DNA of 64,000 nt, taken from assembly GCA_949317995.1 (NCBI GenBank), contig OX439038.1, positions 2,002,001 through 2,066,000 on the forward strand. The letters are read 5' to 3'. Under the pieces are notes generated by a model. The model had not been told where the DNA came from and searched no databases. It worked only from the letters and a program-made list of their open reading frames with translations. The DNA comes from Acholoe squamosa. Taxonomy: Eukaryota; Annelida; Polychaeta; Phyllodocida; Polynoidae. This document shows positions 30,822 through 41,809 of this stretch, one piece after another (the stretch's first letter is position 1; the number at the start of each line of letters is the position of its first letter). The position numbers and the translations under genes were made by a program.

Positions 30822-30928
30822 CGAGTCATTGACTGTTAGCTTTCGTAGAGATGGGTCATCAAATACAGCGTTGTTCATCTCCTCTCTAACTTGGCGCTTG
30901 AACTCCTCCCATTCTGGTCCATCCGGTG
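30822..30928 (-). CDS. Receptor guanylyl cyclase exon 4
   Basis: 107 bp, phase 1 to 0, acceptor CATCCAG, donor GTCAGT. It encodes SPDGPEWEEFKRQVREEMNN and AVFDDPSLRKLTVNDS. It corresponds to the 'NPEYLEF...' segment of vertebrate receptors. A 26-bp minisatellite begins about 45 bases beyond its donor. Confidence 0.85.
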
Positions 30929-31702
30929 CTGGATGTTTGTAATAAAGGATATAGAATAACTGTAATACAAATGTACCTCACAACATAATTCTCTACTCAC
31001 ATAGACAGATGTCTACACTGTAAAGAAATAACTGTTGAATCTACCAGGGATCCCCATAAAACAGAACAGTGGACTACCCTAATTATACAGCAGTGAACCA
31101 GTGTAGTTTTTACAAGAAGCCCCAGGTGGCAGTACAGTGGTACAAAGAAGCTCTGTGAAAGTAATATCAAATCTCTGGTAACTTTGGGATATTGATTCTG
31201 TTGTTATTTTGACAACTTTTTTAACAGTATTTACATGGATAAAATGTGAAGGTTGTGATGTAGGGGTTTTAAAACTTGATGCTTTTGATGCAGGGGTTTT
31301 AGGAAATGATGTAAAGCATCAATATCAGAAGTTCTGTATCATTGGGATATATACATAAAAAGTGATGTAATGAAGCTCTCCAACCCTTCTAAATGGTGTG
31401 ACATCCTGAATAAATCACCAATTAAGAATGGCTGTGCTACCTGGATTAACATTGCGAAATCAATGATAAGCATTGAATTAACCAGTTGGAACTTTAGATC
31501 CAGCAGTAAAATTCTTATTAAAGACGATTTTGTTGGATGGATGTGTCAAGGTATGCGGACACCTTTAGGTTAACCTACCCTATTCTATAGTATCATGTGA
31601 CTGGACTGAACAATGCTACAGGACATGATAGATTTCAGGATATAAAGATAGTTGAGAATTTTACATAAGATTTATAATTTTATATCAAATTTTTGTACCT
31701 AC

Positions 31703-31777
31703 ATTTGACGTTAGCAGATACAAGTCCCTCAAACGACTGAAGTGTGGCATTAGGACGGTACCTGCTGAACCTGGTAG
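31703..31777 (-). CDS. Receptor guanylyl cyclase exon 3
   Basis: 75 bp, phase 1 to 1, encodes STRFSRYRPNATL and QSFEGLVSANVK. The acceptor is TTTGTCGATAG and the donor GTAGGT. An N-glycosylation site (NAT) is present. Confidence 0.75.
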
Positions 31778-32212
31778 CTATCGACAAAGGTAGGCAAGAT
31801 TAAAACATGTAATTAGAATTCAAAATTCATATTTCAAGCTTGAATCTATTGTGTCTCCTGGATTAAATAGTGATTTACAGTTTTGCCAAAAACTAAGAAA
31901 CTTTGTACCGCCTAGATGCAGCTAGACTGTTTTGGGTTCATATGGATAATGGGTAATCAATAGTCAAAATTTGAGTTGAAATTTTTCAAAAAACTTTCTG
32001 AATGATCATTCAAAACAGGGATTAGGATATTCTTAATAATACAAATGTATACAAAAAATATTCGATTCAGAATAGCTGAACATAACAAAATGATACCAAA
32101 GATTTATGGTTCAAGAGAGAAAAAAAGTCACCATAGCATTAGCAGTAATGATTACAATATTCCTTAAAGTGTGACAATGGAACTAAACAATAGTGAACTT
32201 TATCACAATTCA

Positions 32213-32380
32213 CAGTGGCGGATTTAGAGGGGGACACGGGGGCGTGCGTCCCCTCCTTTTTCCGAGTACTTAAGAGTTTAACTACATATTTTGGACCCAA
32301 AAACTCGTCCAAAAATAGGGGGTGCACCCGCTCCTTTGGGGCCAAGCCCCCTCCTTTTCCAAATCCTGGATCCGCCACTG
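32213..32380. mobile_element. Small TIR element (168 bp) with 6-bp target duplication
   Basis: It starts CAGTGGCGGATTTAG and ends CTGGATCCGCCACTG. AATTCA occurs directly outside both ends (32207-32212 and 32381-32386). It lies in the intron between exons 3 and 2. The superfamily cannot be assigned from termini alone. Confidence 0.85.
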
Positions 32381-32845
32381 AATTCACTACAAAAAGTGAA
32401 TCTTAGTATAATGAGAAAACATGACATTGTGTTTCTTACCATTGACATAATAAAGGACAGCAAGAGTCACCATGACCACTCTATTACTTACAGTAAACAG
32501 TTACATAATGATAAATAGTGACAGTCTTATTCAGGTTAAGCACTGCCACCTCCATATTGAATATATTGAGGCTGATCTATACGAGTCAATGACCCACATT
32601 TCTGGATGTGGCCTCGCAGTTTGCTCAGGAATTGTATTTCTTAGGGCCAGATAACTGTAAAAGTTCCAAATATAGTAAAACATAACTAAATCAACATAGG
32701 CATGTAGTTTGGTAATGGAATCTATCAGTTCTAGTCAGGTATTGCTAAGACCTGAAAGGGGTTCTACCGCTGTGACCTTCTAGTTAATGCCATTTATGAA
32801 AGTATAGGTTTATTATGATACTGAGACAGTGAAAATTAGACTTAC

Positions 32846-32956
32846 AGACTTCTACCTCAGATGTGATGAAGATGTACTCCCCATTATGCATGCCCTCATC
32901 GTACGTAGAAAGCAGAAAGCGTCTTAGGTCCCGTGGGTACATACAACCTATTACAA
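32846..32956 (-). CDS. Receptor guanylyl cyclase exon 2
   Basis: 111 bp, phase 1 to 1, acceptor CTGTTCCAG, donor GTAAGT. It encodes IVIGCMYPRDLRRFLL and HNGEYIFITSEVEV, the position where natriuretic receptors have their 'ICSSPD...' strand. It joins in frame to exon 1 across 14.8 kb of inserted mobile DNA. Confidence 0.85.
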
Positions 32957-33312
32957 CTGGAACAGCATCAAGGTATAAGAGTACACCACCACATTATTCT
33001 CAAACCAGAAAGGTCATTCTGTTCACTTAATGTTGTGTCCATTTCACGTGGATCTTTTGCACACAAAATATCCACTGAATAAAAATAACGTCACCATAGA
33101 TTGTGTGTGAACCAACACACTGACATAACTAGGTGCAACAACATCCTGCACAAAATTTAGAGCGCATCACTACAATATGTGATAAGATTTATATTTTCTT
33201 TTCTTTCCTATATACTTAGATTATAAACTTGCACTTAAACAATGTACATATTATTTTAAGCCTAGCTTGGAGGGTGCTACCTCCCCTCTGACTGCCATAC
33301 CAATGAGATATC

Positions 33313-34110
33313 ATGCCCTTACTGCGATCATCATTCATATCACCTGCATACTTGGTATCATATCATATCACTCTCATGTCTTTTTGTATTACAATAATGG
33401 TATTTCTTAATGAAATTAAAACCATGAAGGGGTTAAAGCTTGCATGTATCAACACAAGATCAATGTTTGGCAAGAGAACCGATGTATTTGATATAGTGAG
33501 TACCTTGGATGTATGTGGAATAGTGGAGTCATGGCTAAATGAAACACATAATGATGCAGATCTCTTCATTCCTGGTTATCAGTGTGTAAGATTTGATAGG
33601 AAACCAAGTAGAGATAATGATGCTGGGGGGCTTATTCTATATGTAAGGGACTCCATTACTGTTAATGTAGATTTAGACTCTTCAATAATAACAGAGGAAG
33701 ATGAGATCTTGTGTATTGATATGCAAGTCAGTGTGATTAAATATAAACTATATCTATGTTATCGTCCACCTGACTCCCACTTGGATAAAAGTGTAATCTA
33801 CACAAAGCTCACAGCCTTAAGAGCTAATGTAACCCACAATAGAAAACTAATATATATGGGCAACTTTAATGTCAATTTATTTGATGCTAAACAATTGGAG
33901 GACTCTACTGTTGAAACTTTTTGTACTGAAAATCAATATTATCAGTTAAAAGATAAGGTTACACGACCAAAGTCACAAACACTTTTGGATCATATATATA
34001 CAAATGTGCACAATGTAGCAGACTCTGATTGTATTGACATGCATGTTTCAGACCACTGTCCTATATACATGGTAATTAAATGTCAATGGAATAAAATTAA
34101 GAAAAAGCAG
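33313..34110 (+). pseudogene. LINE endonuclease domain, 5' fragment of a non-LTR retrotransposon
   Basis: The open frame with APE-type endonuclease homology starts effectively at the ATG at 33424. Motifs in order: LACINTRSMFGKRTDVFDIV, GIVESWLNE, LYLCYRPPDS, GNFNVNLFD, LLDHIYTN and VSDHCPIYMV. The usual GDFN catalytic motif is GNFN here (AAC at 33862), which should inactivate the enzyme. The frame is cut by element 2 after the GCAG target site and resumes at 46951. It lies in intron 1 of the receptor gene, in opposite orientation. The exact 5' end of the LINE is unclear. Confidence 0.88.
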
Positions 34111-35335
34111 TGTAGTGGTTCGGCTCAATAAGTTAGATTAAATCATAACGAAGAGAGAAGAAGTTTCCGGGTAGGCAACCGAGCTTTTATTGCATAAGCT
34201 TTTGTTACATACAATCACGGTCTTAACTCTTCCTTTACGGATTACACATTTATGCGTAGTTTGGGCCGAATTTGGCCGATTTCTTTACCTATTTTGAGTA
34301 TTCTATAACTTCCTCAAAATCCACTGAAAGTCTTAGATTTTTTTCATTGTTGCACATTGTGTTGGGTTCTCTATGGAGTACAAGGAATTAGTCTCTACCT
34401 CTAATACTTTTTGTATGGTAGGCTTGCAAACTTGAGATAGATTTCTGAATCACCTTAAAAGTTTTCCTTAGATTTAATTTAAGCTAAAAATCATGAAAAA
34501 CATCAAATAATATAAATTTTTGGGTGAAAATTGACTTTGTACATTTTTTTATGCTCTACAAGATGGCATTTTCAGTGTATTATCATGCATTATGAGTCAT
34601 TTGGAGTGGTTACCAAGGCAACATATATGTTGTAAATGCTGATTTTCTATAGTTTTGGTTGCTATGGTAACCAAAAAGAACATTTTCTAAATTTCATCAT
34701 TAACCAATTTTGTAATAAAATGTCGGATTTCCTACAATATGCACCTTATTTCATCACAATCGGTACAGGGAGTGTTGAGATATTACAATTTAAAGTTTGG
34801 TTGAATGATAAACTTTTCCCATTAAAACACCATGATTCTGATCCTATTTCTCATAAAATAAAGTAGCTAGAGAAACCTTGGGTGTTACTCTTTCTGATTG
34901 ACTAGCCCAGCCTAATCCATCACCATTTCCATTCTAATTGGAATATCCACATAATTCCAGCAGTTTTTGAAAGCCTATTACACCAACTATTACCCGAAAT
35001 CTGCTCTGAAATAGCCTGGTAAAGGAAGAGTTAAAGGACTACATGCTGCCAGGGCATTCGGTTACCCTTTCAGGTAACGACCAGGTTGAGCAGTGGGTAG
35101 GACCACTACTGGAGAGTATAGGGGTGGAACCACCTTTATATAGGGAAAAAGCCAGTGAAACTCAGACCGGCCATGTGACGTGTGGCGGACGAGTGGTAGG
35201 CCCCCTGGTGTAGTGGATACAAGCCCAGAGGCAGGTGCTGCCACCTTCCATCCGGATGCCCCCACTACACCCGAAGACCTAGGTCTGAGTCCCACGGGTG
35301 CATGAACGTATGAGTGTAAATACCATACCCCTACA
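34111..35335 (-). repeat. 3' LTR of element 2, interrupted
   Basis: Parts 34111-34226 and 35035-35335 together equal the 417 bp of the other LTR. A TTAA-flanked element separates them. On the minus strand AATAAA is at 34191-34186 and a TATA motif (CTATATAAAGG) near 35139. Confidence 0.93.
34227..35030. mobile_element. TTAA-specific TIR element (804 bp)
   Basis: It begins CTCTTCCTTTAC and ends GTAAAGGAAGAG, with TTAA on both sides (34223-34226, 35031-35034). The other LTR of element 2 shows the empty site with one TTAA. TTAA duplication is typical of piggyBac and Kolobok elements; no transposase is encoded, so the choice is open. A 76-codon ORF inside has no recognisable content. Confidence 0.9.
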
Positions 35336-36736
35336 CTGCCCCCCTTAGACAATAACTTGGGGGTAATTAAATGCAGTGTATTAATAACCTAGTAAGTGAT
35401 TGTTTTACAATACTAAAAAGGGGTATTAATTACACTCACTCAATGTGAAATAGGCTATAGGATGAGACTATCCTATTTCTGAAAAATTATACAATAATAG
35501 CATCGAGTATCGTTCATCACAGTTCCACTAGTAACCATGACAAACACCTATGATAAGTGTAAGTATCCCAGATTATATTAACTTTGACAATAATAGAGTC
35601 CTGAAAAGGACTGGTGGTTGTAAGTCATGACTGTAATACAGTTATTATACCCGTAAAAAAAAAGATTTTCTGACTTTTTAAATTAACAACTTTATCCACA
35701 TTAAAGTGAACTGAACAATAAATATCAGATATGAATAATCATTCTGATACCTTAGTAAAAAAAAATATATAGCACCCACACTGGTATGCTTATATATTTT
35801 TTTAACACAATAAGGTTTCAAACCTGAGTAATATAATACTAAATTAGAGAAATCCATTGGACCTTCTCTATTTTATAGAAGAAAAATATTTATATATTTG
35901 AGATGTAGCTCAATTTATACCTTAGTGTTTGATATTTACAAAGTACAGAAGAATTATAGTCTATTAATGTGTTGAGACCAGGAATGACCTATTTAGACAA
36001 TTATAGGTCTAGTACTACCTTAAATAACTTAAAGGTAAGTACCTTTATATAATAATATATCTTTATGAAAGATATTAAAGTTATAAATACAGTTTTACAT
36101 GCAATACAATAATATTAACAAAGTTTCTTGTTTCTAGGTGGAGAATATAGGTGGAGCCAGAAGCTGCTGATGTCTTGGTACGGGCGAGCTGAACCCTGAT
36201 GCCTGAAGTGCTATATAATCTTGAAATTTGTAGATTTTGGGCGAGCTGAACCCTAATGCCTGAAGTGCTATATAGGAATATGTAGATGGGCGTAGCTAAA
36301 CCCTGTTGTCTGTAGTGCTAGCTAACTGGAGGTAGTAGTAAATCCAGTTGTAGAGTATATATATAGGAATATGTAGATGGGCGTAGTTAAACCCGGATGC
36401 CTGTAGTGCTAGCTGACAAGTTGTAGTTTTAAATCCATAATAACGTAATCCAGTTTTAAAAGTCCATAGTTCAATGGTAATAAGCACAGTCCTTAGGTAA
36501 TAGCACAGTATACAAACTAGTTTAGAGTGACACCACTAGTTGTATTTCCTATGGACAGCATTCTTACTCCTTCTCCAAGGTAAGTTGTTTTCTGCTTTCA
36601 GTTTCAGGATTAGGGTTCAGTTTATACCCGAATCAATACTTAACGGGTTGGATAAGAAAATGAATTCCCAACTAACAGTACATAAGTAATAACATCTCAG
36701 GACACACAATTATGTCCTACCTACATGCAACAGTTT
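35336..36736. other. Non-coding 3' region of element 2
   Basis: AT-rich, no gene. Next to the LTR the minus strand reads AAGGGGGGCAG (35346-35336), a polypurine tract. At 36180-36420 four degenerate direct repeats contain GGGCGAGCTGAACCCTGATG or GGGCGTAGCTAAACCC, then CCTGTAGTGCTA. Confidence 0.7.
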
Positions 36737-37363
36737 TCACTGTTCCATGTTCTCCTCGGTTGGCTGGTTTGGACCCGGTTGTTGAGTCGGTTGCTGAACA
36801 AGTGGGTCTACACCAGCTCCATCCGTAGGTACAGGGAGTGCGGGAACAACAGGTGCAAGTTTCACCTTCTGGCGTGCTTCAAACAAGGTCAAAGCATGTC
36901 CAGGTGTGCCATCCCAGTTATCCATGATAACTCCAAAGACTTTGAAGAACTTTTGTTGGTTTTTCATGTTCGTTGCCCGTTCTAAGTCGAGCATCTGAAA
37001 AGCTGTTTCCTTCTCGGATAAGGCTTCTTGCCGCAGATTAGCAGCTTCCTGCTTCTCTTTGGAAACATCAGCCTTTATCTGAGTAGAGATTCGGTTAATC
37101 TCTGACTTCTGGATCGCGTCTATGCACTGGAGAACACTCGACACGGTCTGACTGGAGGTATCCAAATGGAGGTTTTCCAAGTGGTGCTGTAACGTTTCAA
37201 ATTGCTTGGTCTGTATGGCACAACACAATTTATCTTCCTTCTTGAAGAAGGTCTCCACTGTCTGGATCACTTTAGGCCGGTGGACCACAGCGCCAGGTGG
37301 GGGCACCTGACTCTGAGGTTTCAGTTGTGAACCAGACCCACTCGGAGTGACGGCTACCTGCAT
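36737..37363 (-). pseudogene. Element 2 third ORF, C-terminal part (coiled coil)
   Basis: 208 codons with a Pro/Ser-rich start, then a probable coiled coil (FETLQHHLENLHL, then EINRISTQIKADVSKEKQEA and NLRQEALSEKETAF), then KFFKVFGVIMDNWDG and a Pro/Gln-rich tail. It is on the coding strand of element 2, downstream of pol where env often lies. No signal peptide, transmembrane segment or fusion motif is present, so it is not env. It was probably continuous with the upstream frames before frameshifts. I do not recognise the family. Confidence 0.6.
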
Positions 37364-38573
37364 ATATGCGATGAGGCAACTGCAGTAGTAGCCACACTAG
37401 TGGTGGGCATAGGAGGGCCTTGGTTTGGTAGTCCCTGGGTTAGGGGCAACCGAGACAATTCCCTTCTGAGGTCTTTAGCAGTCAACAATGGTGCGGGTGG
37501 ACGTTGTCTCACCACAGCACTCATTGTTGGTCGTGGAGTTTGACCTCCTCCTGCCGGCAGTTCCTGCTTGACTCTCCCGTACTGATCAAAGACTTGCATC
37601 TCTGGTCCAGGTGGGCCCATAGCAGGGTACTGCTTCGGGTCTCGGACATTCAAGGGCATATGTGTTCGGGAGGGGTGACCACCCAGTCCATTGACACCAA
37701 AGAATGTTGGGTTATGTGCACCACCCTGCGGGGCTGGTGCTCGTCCATAACTGGAAGGAGTTCTAGTAGGAGATGGAAGATTTGGCTTCTTCCCTCCCCC
37801 ATTTGCCTGTCTCTCCAGCGTTTCCAGTGGTGACCTGGATCGGCTAGGAGATTCAGATGCCTGTCTCTTCCTATCTGCTACAGAGGGTCCCTGACGGTAA
37901 TCCCTGCGGCTTCAGATTTGCTCTCCGGTGTGAGTGAAGCAAGTTTCTTGGCATTAAGGCTCTTGAGGTTACCATAGAGCTGAGAGTGAATTTTCATTAC
38001 TCCTTCTATGGCTGACTCCAGACCCTCTCCATGTGCAGTCACATAGTGCCAGATCATATCTCCGCATCGGGGAGTGACACATCCTGTGCATTTAGCACAT
38101 TTCTTGCCAACTTCTCAATCGCAGACATACTCCGGTCTCTGGTGCATATGAAACTCCATGAGATGACGAAGGAACTCGTCTTTCTAGATGAAGAATTCAA
38201 CCTCACCTTCACTCTGGGTACAACATTGAAAGGGACAATCTTTACGATCCTCCCCGTAGTACTCATCTAGAGCAAACTTCAGTTTACCCTTCTGGTCGTA
38301 ATTGTAAAGGCCATTGGGTGAATTCTTAATGAATTCCCAATAGATCCAATACATATTGGCCGGTTTCCTGTCAGAGAGCTTCTTACGAAGCCACTCCTCC
38401 ATATCCTCACGCCCTTCACAGGTTTTCAGAGGGGGTAGCTTTCATACGGATTTACTCCCCTTCAGATGTCCCCTGTGTAAAGGAATGAAGTCAGCAAAGT
38501 TGCTATTGGCGTTATCCCAGATAGCAGCCTCTTGCTCGTCAGTAGGAGTGGCGTCCACAACTGGGTCAACCGG
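37364..38573 (-). pseudogene. Element 2 third ORF, middle part (zinc-finger-like)
   Basis: Coding-like sequence in several frames with in-frame stops. One stretch (38402-38184) contains MEEWLRKKLSDRKPANMYWI and DCPFQCCTQSEGEVEFF. After a TAG it continues with a His-rich FLRHLMEFHMH, and after a TGA with CAKCTGC and MIWHYVTAHG. The Cys-Cys/His-His spacing resembles two C2H2-type fingers. Pro-rich sequence follows (37659-37354, including GPPGPEMQVFDQYGRVKQEL). The stops and frame changes show it is no longer functional. Confidence 0.55.
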
Positions 38574-39886
38574 CTACTCTCCCTCAGGGTCGGATGGTAC
38601 ATCCACGGGTTGCACAACAGGTTGTTGACCTGCGAGCACCTGGGCTGCGGCATCTTGAGCGTCTCCACTCAAATCGGCCATTACGTCATGTAGCTTGACT
38701 ACTGGCACGCCAAGCTCAACCTTTACGGTTGGAACAGCCTGTTCAACTTCTGGAGTCTCGAGTTGAACATCTACCTCAATAGGTTCCGGTTTACATTGGT
38801 TAACCTTCTTCTTATTCCGTCTGCGGGGTCTGCCACTAGTAGGGGTGCCAGACTCGGATGCATCCATCTCGTTGCTGGAGACATCCGAAGCCTTAGCTTC
38901 CTTCCTATTGGCCGAGCGTGGGGACACCCGACGAGTTCGGGTACTGTTGGCCACACTTGTGCTGGTAGATGGTTCAGTTTCTGACTGCTTCCCTTTACCC
39001 TTGTTGTTAGTGGGGGTACCCTTACCCTTTCCACTAGCTGGTTTCCCTGACTTCTTTTCAGTCTTCGGAGAGTTGACTGAGCAGTTTTAGGGGAACTATC
39101 TGCACGAGGCGGAGCAGGTGGAGTCTTCTCAGGTACTTCTGCCATATCTCCTGAGGTAGGAGTTTCAGCAGGAGACATGAGACGCTCCATCCGATCGGCC
39201 ATCTTGGCTGTCACCTGCATGGGTGCTGGCCCGGGGACAAGCTCCGGGTGCGCCAGTGCATACTGCCTCTCCAATAGTCGTACTACGAGGTCCTGGATTA
39301 CCCCGAGTCTGACTAGTGGAGACACACCAATCCGGGCCTCCTCTGCCTCAATGGTTTGAGACGTGATGGGGACCCCTGGACAGTAATCCCCAACAGTGTT
39401 ACCTGCTGCTTCATACTCCTCCACTGTTCCTAGAAATAGGATGTGGTCTCGGTCAATGTACCTAGAGACTTCGTCTGCCTTGACACCAGTGTAACCCGTT
39501 CTGTCAGACACATAGGAAGGCCTATAAAAGCTATTCCTGCGGAAAGCCATTTCTGCATCCCAGACGGCTTCAACCTGTCTGGATGTTTCATCATGGGTGG
39601 GCATTAGCATTTCTTCTGAAATAGCCAACATCCGTCCGTCATAGGGACCGGCTACATCCTGCCATTCAGGACTGTCTGGAGGGGGCAACTCTAGATGCAT
39701 TGGCCTGTCAACCAGAGAAGCAGGTCCCAAGGCATCATGTGAGGTGCTCACACTCAAATGGAGCGGAAGTTGAAGGGGAGGTGAAATTAGAGTCCTGTCA
39801 TTAGACTGGACTCCTGCTGACCCTCCACTCAGACTTACAGATGGAGGAGCTACATAAGGCTGACCTACATCGATTGATTGCTGCAC
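38574..39886 (-). pseudogene. Element 2 third ORF, N-terminal part
   Basis: 371 codons from ATG 39886, overlapping a second frame (38954-38574) that carries the natural continuation: basic RPRRRNKKKVNQ followed by acidic VDVQLETPEVEQ and PVDVPSDPEGE. The first frame loses coding character after about 39060, so a frameshift lies there. It starts MQQSIDVGQPYVAPPSVSLS, with a central ADEVSRYIDRDHILFLGTVE and VRLLERQYALAHPELVPGP. No known domain is recognised. The layout (acidic and basic blocks, then finger-like and coiled-coil parts) suggests a nucleic-acid or chromatin binding protein, which is only inference. Confidence 0.6.
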
Positions 39887-40504
39887 GCTACGGCATTCAG
39901 GACTCGCTTGTCTGGAGCCATTGGCAGAAGTGGCTTTACGGGGATAAATTATCCCAATTCACCGGATAAGCAGTTAAAACTGCTTACCCAGTGAAAGGCG
40001 GGTGCCTTTTAATGAGGGCACACCTCGAAACACCGCTGCAAAAGGCTATCAAACTCCCAAAAGAGTAGGACCACCCTCGGCCACGTCTTCTTCCTTTGCA
40101 GGAATAAGACAATATGGCGGGTTACTCGAACTTGAATCGCTGCGCATGATCAAACCGGCACGTCACCTGACCAGCCTAAAGAGGTCAAGTCTTTCCCACG
40201 TGCCCTTAATTAGGTCACGTCCTTTTAAATATAGACAATACAATACCTGAACGGTCATCTGTCCGTACTCTTGTTTCAACCATGACAACTCACTAGGTAT
40301 CATAGAGTTTATGGATAGCATAAGCATATATCCACCGGATTATCCGTCCATAACCATGGGTACATTGTCATGGGTCATTTTCCAGGAACTCGCGACTGGC
40401 TCAGATCAACATTGAACAAGGTTACAACATATAACAGTACACAGTACAGGACAACACACTCATTGTGTTAACAGGCTAGGTTACGGCAGACAATTACTAG
40501 ACAA
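39887..40504. other. Spacer between integrase and third ORF of element 2
   Basis: No gene recognised. It probably contains the leader or splice region for the third ORF. Confidence 0.45.
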
Positions 40505-41533
40505 TTACACATCTTTTTGTATCTTCCCCTGTTTTCCGGATGTTACAACAGGGGGAACCACCTTCTTCGGGTTTACAACCTTCCCTGGCCTCACGGGTCC
40601 TCGCTTCCGGGTCGGTACCACTTCGAGTTGTCTTACACGATCTTGTTCTAGCACTTGCAATAGACCATCACCATACATTTCAGTTGAGGTATCCCTCCCC
40701 CTCCATGGGCGTAGTCTTGCTACATTTGACTTGTAACATTTTCCCATCTGTGATTTAATAATCACTGTACAATCACTGATAACCTGGGTTATCGTGAAGG
40801 GTCCCTCCCAATTACTGGCTAATTTCAGGTTGGCAAGGGTTTGGTGTAGACGCAAAACTCTATCCCCCAAAACAAAAAATCTAGCTTTTAGACCTGTGTC
40901 ATAACCAACCTTCTGCCAATGTGCAGTTTTCTGCAACTCATCTCTAACCCTCTCATAGGCTTGTTTGAAGTTATCTCGTACAAGGAGATTAGGGGAACAA
41001 TTGGTGCTTGCGTGTACAGTGCTATTATACCACGAATTCACACTGTTCGTCCCAATCATCCATCTGCTCATTTACTAGAGTTTTCAATACTTGGATCAGT
41101 GTCCTATTGAATCTCTCTACTTGTCCATCACTCTGTGGCCTATAGGGATTAGTTCTTGTCTTGCAGATTGCTAGACAATTACACATCTCTTGCCACAGGC
41201 TAGACTCAAATTCTCTGCAGTGGTCACTATGTAACATGAGTGGGACACCTAGGTGTAATACCCACCCTTTTACAAAGGCCATAGCACAAGTAGCAGCCTT
41301 ATGATCCGGTAAAGGATACACTCGGGTGTACTTGGTATAATAATCTGACACGGCATCATACATGTGTTGCCACTAGGAGTGGGAGGGATCCCACTAATAA
41401 TGTCAAGAGCTACTCTAGCAAATCTCACACCAAACAGTTCCTGCGATAATGGCAATTTGCCTAACCCGGGTCCTGGTTTGTTCTTACAGCATTCGGGACA
41501 GGTCTCTACCCATCGGGTGAGATCTGTACTCAT
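40505..41533 (-). pseudogene. Integrase of element 2, broken
   Basis: Three overlapping frames carry successive parts: the zinc module end (WVETCPECCKNKPG) and first catalytic Asp in VALDIISGIPPT (41533-41270); the second Asp in HSDHCREFESS and Glu in QVERFNRTL (41363-41025); and the C-terminal region with NWEGPFTITQVISDCTV and KSNVARLRPW (41071-40505). At least two frame changes separate them, and the His pair of the zinc module lies further upstream in degraded sequence. It would have inserted element DNA; now inactive. Confidence 0.85.
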
Positions 41534-41809
41534 GCCAGGCCAATAGTATCATCTGGCTAGACCTTCTAGAGACCGTTTCTTTCCAAAGTGTCCACTAGTT
41601 CTATGCCCATGACAGAAATACATAATATCTCATCGCATAGCACTGGGTATGACAACTTGCAAAGCTTTCTTCCTATTAGAATAGTTCTTCCATCAGAATA
41701 GAAGACCATCCTGGACTTCTAGCTCAGCCCATTGAGCTATGAATCATCTCATTTCCCTGTTCTCCTATGACACTTCAGGTCTTGGGGGACAGATGCCCTG
41801 ATTAAGAAA

